DNA of 64,000 nt. Source: Acidobacteriota bacterium. GTDB lineage: Bacteria > Acidobacteriota > Terriglobia > Bryobacterales > Bryobacteraceae. The position numbers and the translations under genes are program-made. Shown here one piece after another: positions 54,473 through 62,956 of the stretch (positions are counted from its first letter, which is position 1; each line of letters starts with the position of its first letter). The DNA is taken from NCBI GenBank assembly GCA_016185425.1, contig JACPNQ010000006.1, positions 124,001 through 188,000 on the forward strand, given 5' to 3'. The notes under the pieces are model-generated. The model saw only the letters and a program-made list of their open reading frames with translations. It made no database searches and had not been told where the DNA came from.

Positions 54473-56476
54473 CTACGGCCGGAATACTACTCGAACACGT
54501 TTGCCGCTGACAACCGCGCCTGGGACCGGTTGTTGTCCGCGGGCGATACCGCGGCCGACGGTTTCCACCTGCCAGCCTTCCGCCATCGACTTCGCCATCA
54601 CGGCGCGCATCGTCAGGCCTTGGAAATCGGGTACTCGCGGACCTTGCATCAATCCTTCTTCCACAGGCGGCTGTTCGGCTGGAGGCGTATTGACCGCGAG
54701 TTGCGGTGTGGGCACGGGCCGAAGCTCCGGTTCTGGCTTGGCGGCGGGCGCCTCTTCCTCAATGAGATCCTTTTTAATACCCAGTGTGCGAAGAGCGGAG
54801 CCGGTGACTTCGCGGAACACGGGGCCGGCAGTGACGCCGCCGTACTTATAGGAACCATTGAGGGTAACGGCGACGACGATGGCTGGATCGGCTACCGGTG
54901 CGAAGCCGACGAAGGAGGAGTTGTAGCGGTGGAGATACTTACCTGTTCGCGCGTCCACCATCTGCGCGGTGCCCGTTTTGCCGGCGACCGTATACCCCTT
55001 CTTCAACTGCGCGGGTTTGCCCGTTCCTTCCAGTACGACTTGTTCCAGCATGCGGCGCATCTCAACGGCTGTCTCGCCTTTGATGCGTTGTTCCGGCACC
55101 CCAACCGGGGCGATCTCCTTCTTGCCGTTTGCGCGGTGGCGCGCCTTTACGAGGCGGGGGCGGACCAGAAAGCCGTTATTGGCGATGATACTGAACGCTT
55201 GTGCCAGTTGTAGCGGCGTCGCCATCATTTCGTGGCCCATCGCCACAGAGCCCATTGAACTCGTGGACCATTCGCGTACCGGGTACACTTTGCCGCCCGA
55301 TTCACCGGGCAGCGGGACGCCGATGCGGTCGCCGAAACCGAACTTCACCATGTAGTCGTACATACGCGCGTTGCCCACAGTGAGGCCGATGTTGATGGCG
55401 CCGATGTTGCTCGACTTCGACAGCACCTGGACCATGGGGAGTGCGGAGTAGACGTCATGGTCATGCACAACGCGCCCGGGCATGCGAATGATGCCATTGC
55501 CGCAGTTGATGATCGTTTGGGGGCGCAGCCGGGTTGTCTCCAAGGCGGCGGCGATGGTGATGGCTTTGAAGACACTGCCGGGCTCGAAAGGCGCGGAGAT
55601 GGTCAAGTTCATCCGCTCGAGCATGTCGTTGCCGTCCTTCGGCCGCTCGCGCGGGTCGAAGTTCGGATAGCTGGCCATCGCGAGGATGTCGCCGGTCTTG
55701 GGATTCAACACGACTACCGTTCCTGAAGGAACTCTTTCGTCCTCGACAGCTTTCTTCAGCGCTTTTTCGGCGGCATATTGAATGGCCTCATCGATGGTGA
55801 GCGTGACGTTCAGCCCGGGTTCCGGTTTCTCTTCGTTGATGACTTCGCCGTAGTAATCGCGATTGCGCGAATCGCGGAGCATGTGCATCCGTCCGGGAAC
55901 GCCCGCGAGCTCCGTTTCGAGGCCGCGCTCAATACCGGCGTCGCCGTGCCCTTCGCGGTTCACCCAGCCGAGCACGTGCGCGGCCAGGGTGCCTTTGGGA
56001 TATTCACGCCGGTAGGTGTTCTCAATCGTAAAGATGTCGAGCTTGCTCTGCCGCAGCCGGCTGATCTCGTCCACCGTGGCATCCTCGCGGATGACGAGGT
56101 AGCCGTTGCGTGCGACACGGGCGTCGCGGATCTCTTTCAGGAGCGTTTCGGGGTCTATGCCAAGCAGCCCATGCAGCACGGTGGCGGCGAAATCCTCGCC
56201 ACCTTCCTGAATGCGCATCGGATTGATGGCTACACGCCGCACGGGAACGCTAAGCGCGAGCGGACCGCCGCCTTCCCCGCCGCTGAAGATGGTGCCGCGC
56301 GGCGCGGGGAGTTCCACCGTGTGTTCCTGCTGGCGCTGCGCGGCCAACTGAAGATTTTCATGTTCGAGGACGTGCAGGTGAACGAGGCGAGCGAACAGGA
56401 CGACTCCCCAGATCACACCAAACCACGCCACGAGGGTTAGCCGCCGTTGTGCTTGCGGCTCTACCGTCGTTTCCAT
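54473..56476 (-). CDS. ftsI: Penicillin-binding protein FtsI/PBP2-type transpeptidase with C-terminal PASTA domain, 667 aa
   Basis: The septal transpeptidase that cross-links peptidoglycan. One N-terminal membrane segment (LVAWFGVIWGVVLFARLVHL) anchors it; the dimerisation domain follows. The catalytic motifs are SVFK (FEPGSVFKAI), SSN (SKSSNIGAIN) and KTGT (VAGKTGTAQM). After a Pro/Glu-rich linker (about 570-605) there is a PASTA-like domain (VPDFQGLTMRAVMAKSMAEG to the end), as in SpoVD-type proteins. The start at 56476 is chosen because AAGGAG lies 6 bases upstream; a GTG at 56491 would put that site inside the gene. Confidence 0.94.
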   Translation of the reverse strand: METTVEPQAQRRLTLVAWFGVIWGVVLFARLVHLHVLEHENLQLAAQRQQEHTVELPAPRGTIFSGGEGGGPLALSVPVRRVAINPMRIQEGGEDFAATVLHGLLGIDPETLLKEIRDARVARNGYLVIREDATVDEISRLRQSKLDIFTIENTYRREYPKGTLAAHVLGWVNREGHGDAGIERGLETELAGVPGRMHMLRDSRNRDYYGEVINEEKPEPGLNVTLTIDEAIQYAAEKALKKAVEDERVPSGTVVVLNPKTGDILAMASYPNFDPRERPKDGNDMLERMNLTISAPFEPGSVFKAITIAAALETTRLRPQTIINCGNGIIRMPGRVVHDHDVYSALPMVQVLSKSSNIGAINIGLTVGNARMYDYMVKFGFGDRIGVPLPGESGGKVYPVREWSTSSMGSVAMGHEMMATPLQLAQAFSIIANNGFLVRPRLVKARHRANGKKEIAPVGVPEQRIKGETAVEMRRMLEQVVLEGTGKPAQLKKGYTVAGKTGTAQMVDARTGKYLHRYNSSFVGFAPVADPAIVVAVTLNGSYKYGGVTAGPVFREVTGSALRTLGIKKDLIEEEAPAAKPEPELRPVPTPQLAVNTPPAEQPPVEEGLMQGPRVPDFQGLTMRAVMAKSMAEGWQVETVGRGIARGQQPVPGAVVSGKRVRVVFRP

Positions 56477-56638
56477 AGGCGCTCCTTTCACGAACTGGTT
56501 GGGGGGAGGTGTTACGAAGTTTCGGGTTTGCGGACGGAAAGTGCGCGGGGACAGGTGAAGCGGGGCGCCGCTCCGGGGGAGAATAACGGCGCCCTGTTCC
56601 GCCGGATCCGGTCGGAGGTCCGGTCCGCGAAGTCGATG

Positions 56639-57121
56639 CTATTGGCTGGCCCGGTTCAGAGCGACGTCAGTGGAGCTGGTTTCGTTCAGCACCACCATGC
56701 TCTCCGGTGTGGGATCGAGATATTTCTGGTTCTTCGCCGCGCGGGCGAGCGCTTCCAGGCTGGTGAGTTCCGATTCCCGCACCGACAGGCGCGCCAACTG
56801 CGACTGCAACTGGCTGTTCTGCTTTTCGATTTCCGTCACGGCGTAGCCAGCCAGGTAGCTGTTGGCGATCGGGACAATGAGTCCCACCACCAAAAGGGCG
56901 AACAGGCAAGCCACCGAGATCGTCTTCCAGGCCGAAGCGTTTGCTTTCGGGTCCTGTTCGCGGACGACGCGCGTGTTGTCGATTTTCTTTACGAAGACAT
57001 GGATGTCCTCGTTCGGCATGGGCCGCAACCGGTAGCTGCTGCCTGCCGTGTGACTTCGGGACGATGCGCTGGACGCGCCCGAAACCTTCTTGTCAAAGAT
57101 CCATGCCCAAGCGGTAGCCAT
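56639..57121 (-). CDS. ftsL: FtsL-like cell division protein, 160 aa
   Basis: A small bitopic protein: a basic cytoplasmic region of ~80 residues, one membrane segment (TISVACLFALLVVGLIVPIA), then a periplasmic coiled coil (IEKQNSQLQSQLARLSVRES) and KNQKYLDPTPESMVVLNE. FtsL is recognised mostly by this layout and by its position between rsmH and ftsI, both satisfied here. The ATG at 57121 has a strong AGGGGGGA about 9 bases upstream; an in-frame TTG at 57178 would translate an A-rich tract and lacks a ribosome site. Confidence 0.85.
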   Translation of the reverse strand: MATAWAWIFDKKVSGASSASSRSHTAGSSYRLRPMPNEDIHVFVKKIDNTRVVREQDPKANASAWKTISVACLFALLVVGLIVPIANSYLAGYAVTEIEKQNSQLQSQLARLSVRESELTSLEALARAAKNQKYLDPTPESMVVLNETSSTDVALNRASQ

Positions 57122-57181
57122 GGTCGTTGTCCCCCCTACTTCCCAAACGCGGTATTTCTTTTTTTGTTTTTTTGCCAAGGA

Positions 57182-58048
57182 TCACAGCATTTCCAGCACG
57201 CGCATCTTGGCGCTGCGGCTGGCTGGATTTCTCCGGACTTCCTCCGGCGTGGGTATAAGCACGTGTTTGTTGACCAGCCGGCATTTGCCCTCCTTGGCCA
57301 GCCGGCGTGTGCCGGTCTTTGCGATCAAATCTTCGCCGCTGTGAAAAGTGATGAAGGCCACGCGGCCGCCCGGTTTCACCAGAGAAGGAAGCTGATCGAT
57401 CAGCGACTCGATCTCCCGGTACTCGCTGTTTACCGCGATGCGCAGGCTGAGCGCAGCCAGCGTCGCGGGATGCAGTTTTCCGGTACGGGGCACGGCCGCA
57501 AGGATCGCATCGGCGAATTGCTTCATCGATACCACGGGCCGTGCCCGTACCAGTGCTCTGGCTAATGCTCGACTTCTCCTTTCTCCAGTGGTGTAGATCA
57601 AATCCGCTAATTCGCGCTCCGAAAGCGTGTTGACGAGATCGGCCGCCGTCGGTCCCTCCGATGTTCTGTCCAGCCGCATATCCAAAGGGCCGTCGTGCAT
57701 CAGGCTGAACCCGCGCTCCGGGGTTTGGAAGTGCATCATGCTGGTGCCGAAGTCGGCGAGCAGCGCGTCCATCAATCCGGCGCCGAGCGCATCGAGCGCC
57801 TGCCGCGCCTTCGAGAATGGCGTGTGAATGAAGGTGATGGGGCTGGGAGATCCCTCGCAGTTGGCTTTGGCCATGGCCAGCGACTCGGAGTCGGTATCGC
57901 AGGCAAAAACGTGTCCATCCGGACCCACGGCGCTGCTCAGCAGCCGCGTATGTCCACCCATTCCCGTTGTGCAGTCCAGCGCGGAATAGCCGCTCCGCAA
58001 CTGGAGCGCCTCCAGGGTTTCCGCCGGCATGACTGAAACGTGTTGCAT
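57182..58048 (-). CDS. rsmH: 16S rRNA (cytosine(1402)-N(4))-methyltransferase
   Basis: Methylates C1402 of 16S rRNA in the ribosomal P site. The SAM-binding ALDCTTGMGGHTRLLSSAVG, the PERGFSLMHDGPLDMRLDRT signature (nearly invariant in the family) and VAFITFHSGEDLIAKTGTRR near the C-terminus identify it. 288 aa, close to the usual ~310. It is the second gene of the dcw cluster, 9 bases after mraZ. The ftsL gene follows after an A-rich tract. Confidence 0.96.
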   Translation of the reverse strand: MQHVSVMPAETLEALQLRSGYSALDCTTGMGGHTRLLSSAVGPDGHVFACDTDSESLAMAKANCEGSPSPITFIHTPFSKARQALDALGAGLMDALLADFGTSMMHFQTPERGFSLMHDGPLDMRLDRTSEGPTAADLVNTLSERELADLIYTTGERRSRALARALVRARPVVSMKQFADAILAAVPRTGKLHPATLAALSLRIAVNSEYREIESLIDQLPSLVKPGGRVAFITFHSGEDLIAKTGTRRLAKEGKCRLVNKHVLIPTPEEVRRNPASRSAKMRVLEML

Positions 58049-58057
58049 GCATTGCCT

Positions 58058-58543
58058 TTACCGCATTCCCAACCGAGTTAGATTTTGAATTGCCTCCGCC
58101 GCGGCGGATTTTGCGTTCATGATCAGTGCATCGTGATCGACCTTGCGGTAGATGTGGATGACGCCTTTTTTTCCGGTTCCCACCACGGCGTCTCCAACCA
58201 GCCCGAGCTCGGTGCGCAGCTCGTTGTTGATGAGCACACGTCCGTTGGAATCGAGGTCGCTTTCGGTGCCGTAATGGTTCGCCAGTGCAAGGAGCCGTTC
58301 GACGTCCGGGGACTGGTCTGACAGTTCCTCGAACAAAGAAAGGTTGGACCGCCAGATCGATTCGGAGTAGATTCGAATAACTGTGCCGTCGAGACTCGTA
58401 CAAAAGACTTTTTTATCGCTGAGGTCGTGTGTGAAGAAGTGCAGCCAGGTCGCGGGTAAGCGAATGCGGCCTTTTTCATCGCAGCGGGTATCGAAATTGC
58501 CGAGGGGCTGCCTGTTTGCAGGGCCCTTGACCATGTCAATCAT
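58058..58543 (-). CDS. mraZ: Transcriptional regulator/division protein MraZ
   Basis: MraZ is a SpoVT-AbrB-fold DNA-binding protein that represses its own dcw operon. Two tandem half-domains can be seen: NFDTRCDEKGRIRLPATW and, later, SDLDSNGRVLINNELRTELG, each with the D-x-(K/N)-GR core. The start at 58543 (MIDMVKGPANRQPLG) fits the position of the promoter; an ATG three codons later is possible, while the longer frame to 58582 would begin upstream of the predicted transcription start. About 161 aa. The binding boxes for the protein itself lie directly upstream. Confidence 0.92.
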   Translation of the reverse strand: MIDMVKGPANRQPLGNFDTRCDEKGRIRLPATWLHFFTHDLSDKKVFCTSLDGTVIRIYSESIWRSNLSLFEELSDQSPDVERLLALANHYGTESDLDSNGRVLINNELRTELGLVGDAVVGTGKKGVIHIYRKVDHDALIMNAKSAAAEAIQNLTRLGMR

Positions 58544-58545
58544 TT

Positions 58546-58575
58546 TATCGCCCACTGCGTGACACTTTTCGCCAC
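58546..58575 (-). promoter_or_regulatory. MraZ operator: three 10-bp-phased GTG boxes
   Basis: Reading the minus strand from 58575, three units begin exactly 10 bases apart: GTGGCGAAAA, GTGTCACGCA and GTGGGCGATA. In E. coli, MraZ binds three TGGGN-type direct repeats with 5-base spacers just downstream of the mra promoter. The geometry here is the same, and the boxes sit between the predicted transcription start and the mraZ start codon. Autorepression of the whole dcw operon is the expected function. Confidence 0.7.
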
Positions 58576-58581
58576 AGAACA

Positions 58582-58610
58582 AGCATAGGTCGCTTTCTCC
58601 TGGTTTTCAA
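58582..58610 (-). promoter_or_regulatory. Predicted promoter of the dcw operon
   Basis: On the minus strand a -35 TTGAAA (58610-58605) and a -10 TATGCT (58587-58582) are separated by 17 bases. The transcription start would fall near 58575, at the first MraZ box, which is the arrangement known from other mra promoters. Confidence 0.6.
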
Positions 58611-58616
58611 GACCTG

Positions 58617-58636
58617 GCGTGCAGTTTTTTGCACGC
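58617..58636. repeat. Perfect 7-bp inverted repeat upstream of the dcw promoter
   Basis: GCGTGCA (58617-58623) and TGCACGC (58630-58636) flank a GTTTTT spacer, 7 bases upstream of the dcw -35. It lies between the divergent mraZ and ppa genes. It could be an operator for an unknown dimeric regulator or a hairpin ahead of ppa. Confidence 0.4.
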
Positions 58637-58737
58637 ATAAGTCCCGTCTTTCTTTTGTCTTGCGTAGAAATATGCGAAGAAATGGCGAATCTGATCCTCC
58701 CCTGCTTCGCTGCCCTGTTGTTTGCTACCCTTTCTTT

Positions 58738-59292
58738 GTGACTCATTCCTCGCTGTACGACATAGATCCAGGGCCGGACTGCCCTGAGATTGTTCGGGTC
58801 ATCATCGAAATCCCCAAGAATTCGGCTAACAAGGTCGAGTACGACGGAGAGTTGGGGGTTTTCCGGCTGGACCGGGCACTCTATTCTCCGATGCACTACC
58901 CCGGCGATTACGGATTTATCCCAGGCACGATGGCCGGCGACGACGACCCGATCGACGTCCTGTGCCTCGTGAATGAACCGAGTTTTACCGGCTGCCTGAT
59001 CGAGAGCCGGCCGGTGGGAATCCTCTGGATGGCCGATGAGATGGGGACCGACGAGAAGATTCTGGCGGTGCCGACACGGAATCCGCGTTATGACCAGATC
59101 CACACGCTCGACCAGATTTTTCCGCATGTACGGCGGGAGATCGAGCACTTCTTCACCATCTATAAGGAACTGCAGGGGATTGTTCCGAAGATGGAGGGGT
59201 GGGGAGGGCCGCCGGAAGCGCGGAAGGCGATTATCGAATCACGTGCCCGCTATCTCGAGTTACAAAAGAAGAAAGAACCGGCCGCGGAGTAA
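58738..59292 (+). CDS. ppa: Inorganic pyrophosphatase (family I), 184 aa
   Basis: Hydrolyses pyrophosphate and so drives biosynthetic reactions. The active-site residues are visible: EYDGELGVFRLDRALYSPMH, YPGDYGFIPGTMAGDDDPID (D-x-D-P-x-D signature), PVGILWMADEMGTDEKILAV and HFFTIYKELQ. The exact start is uncertain: GTG at 58738 (then THSSLYDIDPG) gives a family-length protein, while an upstream TTG/ATG at 58660/58672 would add an unlikely Arg-rich leader. Neither has a good ribosome site. Divergent from the dcw operon; the acylphosphatase gene follows closely. Confidence 0.93.
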   Translation: MTHSSLYDIDPGPDCPEIVRVIIEIPKNSANKVEYDGELGVFRLDRALYSPMHYPGDYGFIPGTMAGDDDPIDVLCLVNEPSFTGCLIESRPVGILWMADEMGTDEKILAVPTRNPRYDQIHTLDQIFPHVRREIEHFFTIYKELQGIVPKMEGWGGPPEARKAIIESRARYLELQKKKEPAAE

Positions 59293-59295
59293 GTG

Positions 59296-59571
59296 ATGGC
59301 TGTGGCCGCTCGCCGCTGGCTGGTTCGTGGCCTCGTACAGGGTGTGGGGTTCCGGCGGTTTGTGGAGCGGGAGGCCGTGGAGTTGTCGCTTGCGGGTTGG
59401 GCGAGAAACCTGGCCGACGGGCGCGTTGAAGTATTGGCGCAGGGACCGGTAAGTGCGTTGGACGCATTGCAGGGGCGGCTTTGGCAGGGGCCTCGCTGGT
59501 CGGAAGTCCGGGATGTGGAGGCGATCGAGGAATCTGTCTCCGCGAAGCTCCATTCCTTTCACATTCTCTAG
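59296..59571 (+). CDS. Acylphosphatase, 91 aa
   Basis: A small enzyme that hydrolyses carboxyl-phosphate bonds. The signature RGLVQGVGFRRFVEREA (phosphate loop with the catalytic Arg) and GWARNLADGRVEVLAQG (catalytic Asn) are both complete. The ATG at 59296 is favoured by GGAG 6 bases upstream; a GTG one codon earlier is possible. It lies 3 bases after the ppa stop, so the two phosphate-releasing enzymes are probably cotranscribed. Confidence 0.92.
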   Translation: MAVAARRWLVRGLVQGVGFRRFVEREAVELSLAGWARNLADGRVEVLAQGPVSALDALQGRLWQGPRWSEVRDVEAIEESVSAKLHSFHIL

Positions 59572-59700
59572 TTCCTCTCCGATAAGACCGGTAGTATGTT
59601 GAACGGCATGCGTTCCGGCCGTCATATCCTGCCCGGACAGGTTAGGGCTCTTTCGCGGCGGGATCGCGCAAGTCCCGGCAGTCCAGAGAATCGGCCTTGG

Positions 59701-59706
59701 TATACT
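59701..59706 (+). promoter_or_regulatory. Candidate -10 element upstream of apt
   Basis: TATACT lies 14 bases before the apt start codon. No good -35 is present at the right distance. If used, the mRNA leader would be only a few bases long. Confidence 0.3.
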
Positions 59707-59720
59707 AAGAGTCCGCTCGC

Positions 59721-60236
59721 ATGGACCACTTGAAACAACTTATCCGGGAGATCCCGGACTGGCCGAAGCCCGGCATCCTCTTTTACGACATCACCACCTT
59801 AATGAAGGACGCCAAGGGGCTGGCGGAGGTCATCAATGGCCTCAAGGCCGGCGTGATACCCGAAGATATCGATGTCGTATTGGGTATTGAGGCCCGCGGC
59901 TATTTCTTCGCTCCAACGGTGGCCCACGCGCTCGGCAAAGGATTTGTCCCTGTGCGGAAGCCGAAAAAGCTTCCCTGGCAGATCGAATCGGTTGAATATG
60001 CGCTGGAGTACGGCACCGATACGCTGGAGATTCACCGCGACGCGGTTCAACCCGGTGAGCGTGTTTTGATTGTCGACGATGTGCTTGCCACGGGCGGAAC
60101 TGCGGCGGCAGTGGCGAAATTGGTTGAAAAATTGGGTGGAAAAGTGGCCGGATTCGCTTTCGTGATCGAGTTGGACTTCCTCAACGGCCGCGAAAAGTTG
60201 AACGGATATCCGATACGGTCGCTTGTCCATTACTAG
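59721..60236 (+). CDS. apt: Adenine phosphoribosyltransferase
   Basis: Salvages adenine to AMP with [24 protein letters not shown] at the N-terminus, [20 protein letters not shown] and the PRPP motif [20 protein letters not shown] identify it. 171 aa, the standard length. It is followed after 6 bases by ispE and then prs, which makes the PRPP it uses, so the group combines nucleotide salvage with precursor supply. Confidence 0.95.
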   Translation: MDHLKQLIREIPDWPKPGILFYDITTLMKDAKGLAEVINGLKAGVIPEDIDVVLGIEARGYFFAPTVAHALGKGFVPVRKPKKLPWQIESVEYALEYGTDTLEIHRDAVQPGERVLIVDDVLATGGTAAAVAKLVEKLGGKVAGFAFVIELDFLNGREKLNGYPIRSLVHY

Positions 60237-60242
60237 CGCATC

Positions 60243-61256
60243 ATGGCCGCTACACGCCATGCGCGCCTGAAAGCGTTCGCCAAGTTGAACCTGGACCTGA
60301 AGGTCTTGAATCGCGGGGCGGACGGTTTTCATGAATTGCGCTCCGTCTTTCAAACCGTCTCGGTTTTTGACACGATCGATATCGCCTTCACGCCAGGCCG
60401 GAAGACCGAACTGACGCTGGACGACCCAGGCGCTATTCCGGACAATCTGGCCACGCGAGCGGCTCAGTTGCTTCTCGATCACGTTGGCGGAACCGGCCGT
60501 GTGGAAATGAGGCTGACCAAGAGGATCCCTGTGGGGGCGGGAATGGGCGGTGGTTCAGCGGATGCTGCCGCAGTGCTGCTCGGGTTGCCAGTTCTGGCGG
60601 GGTGGCGTATCCCATTGGAAGCATTGATCGATATCGGTGGGCGCCTTGGTTCGGACGTGCCCTTTTTCCTACTCGGTGGCGCCGCCGTGGCGATAGGGCG
60701 GGGAACCGAGCTCTACCCTCTTCCCGATCTGCTAGCGGCGCGCGTGCTGATTGTGAAGCCAAAGGTCCACGTCTCGACACCGGAGGCCTACCGCGCCTTT
60801 GCCCGCGACAGTCACGGTAAATTGACGGAAGCTCAACGGATTCAGTATATTGATAGTTTCCAGTCGCGCGTCTGGGGACTCGGGGATTCCCTGTCTGCAA
60901 GCGGGACCGGAACGCAGGTCGAGAACGATTTCGAAGGTGTGGTCTTCCCCCGGCACCCGCAATTGAAATCCATCCTCAAGAATCTACAAAAATCAGGGGC
61001 TGACCCGGCCAGGATGACAGGCAGCGGCTCGGCTCTCTTCGGAGTCTTTACCACACAAAATCAGGTTCGGCAGGCGCAGGCAGCATGCGAAACTCTGCGT
61101 CCTAAGCCCGCGACGCTTCCGGCGACATTTGTCAGCCGGAGCAGGTACCGGGCCGCCTGGTGGCGTCAACTGCAGGAACACATGGACGGAAACAAGGACG
61201 GAAAGCAATGGCCGCCCCAAAGCCGGTACGCGCTTCGGCGCCGCAACGAGCGATGA
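60243..61256 (+). CDS. ispE: 4-diphosphocytidyl-2-C-methyl-D-erythritol kinase
   Basis: The GHMP kinase of the MEP isoprenoid pathway. [20 protein letters not shown] at the start, the ATP-binding glycine loop [40 protein letters not shown] and the C-terminal [13 protein letters not shown] are all family motifs. 337 aa, longer than most (~290) because of a basic C-terminal tail after about residue 300. Its stop overlaps the favoured prs start as ATGA (61253-61256). Confidence 0.94.
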   Translation: MAATRHARLKAFAKLNLDLKVLNRGADGFHELRSVFQTVSVFDTIDIAFTPGRKTELTLDDPGAIPDNLATRAAQLLLDHVGGTGRVEMRLTKRIPVGAGMGGGSADAAAVLLGLPVLAGWRIPLEALIDIGGRLGSDVPFFLLGGAAVAIGRGTELYPLPDLLAARVLIVKPKVHVSTPEAYRAFARDSHGKLTEAQRIQYIDSFQSRVWGLGDSLSASGTGTQVENDFEGVVFPRHPQLKSILKNLQKSGADPARMTGSGSALFGVFTTQNQVRQAQAACETLRPKPATLPATFVSRSRYRAAWWRQLQEHMDGNKDGKQWPPQSRYALRRRNER

Positions 61257-62197
61257 GACCCGAAAAGCTCAAGCTCTTTACCGGTAACGCCAATCCGGCT
61301 TTAGCCACCGAGATCGCCGAAGCACTCGGCCTGGAACTCGGCGTAGCGCCTGTGCGTACCTTCGCCGACGGTGAAATCTACCTCCAGATCAAGGAAAACG
61401 TCCGCGGGGCGGATGTTTTCGTCATCCAGCCCACTTGCGCTCCAGTGGATCGCCACATTCTGGAACTGCTGTTGATGATCGATGCGCTGAAGCGTGCGTC
61501 GGCCGACCGCATCACGGCCGTCCTTCCCTATTACGGCTACGCCAGGCAGGACCGGAAGGACAAGCCGCGGGTTCCGATCTCGGCCAAGCTTGTCGCGAGC
61601 CTCATCGAGCGCGCCGGCGCCGACCGGGTGCTTTGCCTGGACCTGCACGCTGCGCCGATTCAAGGATTCTTCGACATCCCCGTGGATCACCTTTATGCCG
61701 CGCCGGTTCTAGTGGAATACTTCCGCGAGAAGTCATTTGAGAATCTGATGATCGTCTCGCCCGACGCGGGCGGCGTGGAGCGTGCGCGCGCCTTCGCCAA
61801 GCGGCTTCGGGCTCCGATGGCCATTATCGACAAACGCCGCGAAGACGTAAACGTGGCCGAAGTGATGCACGTGATCGGCGATGTGCGCGACCGCCATTGC
61901 CTGATCATTGACGATATTATTGATACGGCCGGAACGCTGGTGAAGGGCGCGGAAGCGCTGCTGGCTTCCGGCGCGTCGGCAGTAACCGCTTGCGCCACTC
62001 ATGCCGTGCTCTCCGGGCCGGCCGTTGAGCGCATACAGAATTCCCGGCTATCGAAGGTCATTTTCAGCAACTCCATTCCGCTGAAGGATGAGGCACAAAG
62101 CTGCGACCGCATTCATACGCTGTCGGTGGCGCCGCTGCTGGCCCAGGCCATTCGATCCATCCATGAAGAGACCTCGGTCAGCGGACTCTTCAACTAG
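61253..62197 (+). CDS. prs: Ribose-phosphate pyrophosphokinase (PRPP synthetase)
   Basis: Makes PRPP from ribose-5-phosphate and [23 protein letters not shown], the [20 protein letters not shown] loop, [20 protein letters not shown] (PRPP signature) and [20 protein letters not shown] (ribose-5-phosphate loop) are intact. The start at 61253 (MRPEKLKLF) gives 314 aa, the usual length, and overlaps ispE as ATGA. An ATG at 61208 preceded by GGAAAG would add 15 residues and is a fair alternative. The order ispE-prs-rplY-pth is common in bacteria. Confidence 0.95.
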   Translation: MRPEKLKLFTGNANPALATEIAEALGLELGVAPVRTFADGEIYLQIKENVRGADVFVIQPTCAPVDRHILELLLMIDALKRASADRITAVLPYYGYARQDRKDKPRVPISAKLVASLIERAGADRVLCLDLHAAPIQGFFDIPVDHLYAAPVLVEYFREKSFENLMIVSPDAGGVERARAFAKRLRAPMAIIDKRREDVNVAEVMHVIGDVRDRHCLIIDDIIDTAGTLVKGAEALLASGASAVTACATHAVLSGPAVERIQNSRLSKVIFSNSIPLKDEAQSCDRIHTLSVAPLLAQAIRSIHEETSVSGLFN

Positions 62198-62260
62198 ACA
62201 GCAGCCACCGGTTTCATTCGAACAAGTTTCAATTCAGATAGGTACCAAGCAGAGGTCAGT

Positions 62261-62950
62261 ATGAGAAAAGATATCACCGTCGCCGCCACGCTTCGCCCCT
62301 CCCGCGGGAAAAACGAAGCCCGCCGCCTGCGGGTCAGCGGTTTGATGCCCGCGATCGTTTATGGCACTGGGAAGGATCCAGTCGCTGTCGCTGTCAACCC
62401 GAAGGAAGTGAACAAGATCCTTCACTCCTCCACCGGCCACAACACCATCTTCGACATGGCCGTTGGCGATGCGGCGGCCGAGCCCGTGATGGTTGTCGAT
62501 TGGCAGCACCATCCGCTGAAGGGTAGCCTGCTCCATGTCGATCTGCTTCGGATTGACCTCAACAAGGCGATTAAGGTCAATGTCCCGGTTCACATCAAGG
62601 GTGAAGCGGTTGGCGTCAAGATCGGCGGCGGCGTAATGGAAGTCGTCAATCGCGAGGTGGAAATTGAATGCCTCCCGAACGACATTCCGGAGTTCTTCGA
62701 GGTCGACGTCACCGAGCTGGGGATCAACCAGGGCGTTCGCGCCGGAGACCTGAAGCTCGCCGAGTCGATGAAGCTTTTTGCTCCTGCTGAATCCGTGCTG
62801 GTGCACATCACTGCGCCTCGCGCCGAGGAGGCGGCTGCCGTTGTCCCCGGCGCCGTGGCCGGTGCGGTGGAGCCGGAAGTGGTCAAAGCGAAGGGCAAGA
62901 AGGAAGATGCCGCGGCGCCCCCTGCCGGCGGCGACAAGAAGAAGAAATAG
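62261..62950 (+). CDS. rplY: 50S ribosomal protein L25/general stress protein Ctc
   Basis: Binds 5S rRNA in the large subunit. The two-domain CTC form is seen: an L25 domain (VAATLRPSRGKNEARRLRVS, LMPAIVYGTG, HHPLKGSLLHVDLLRIDLNK) and a TL5 C-terminal domain (VNVPVHIKGEAVGVKIGGGV, NDIPEFFEVDVTELGINQGV). It ends in an Ala/Pro/Lys-rich tail. 229 aa. AGAGG lies just upstream of the ATG. Followed closely by pth, as in many genomes. Confidence 0.95.
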   Translation: MRKDITVAATLRPSRGKNEARRLRVSGLMPAIVYGTGKDPVAVAVNPKEVNKILHSSTGHNTIFDMAVGDAAAEPVMVVDWQHHPLKGSLLHVDLLRIDLNKAIKVNVPVHIKGEAVGVKIGGGVMEVVNREVEIECLPNDIPEFFEVDVTELGINQGVRAGDLKLAESMKLFAPAESVLVHITAPRAEEAAAVVPGAVAGAVEPEVVKAKGKKEDAAAPPAGGDKKKK

Positions 62951-62956
62951 TCTCCG

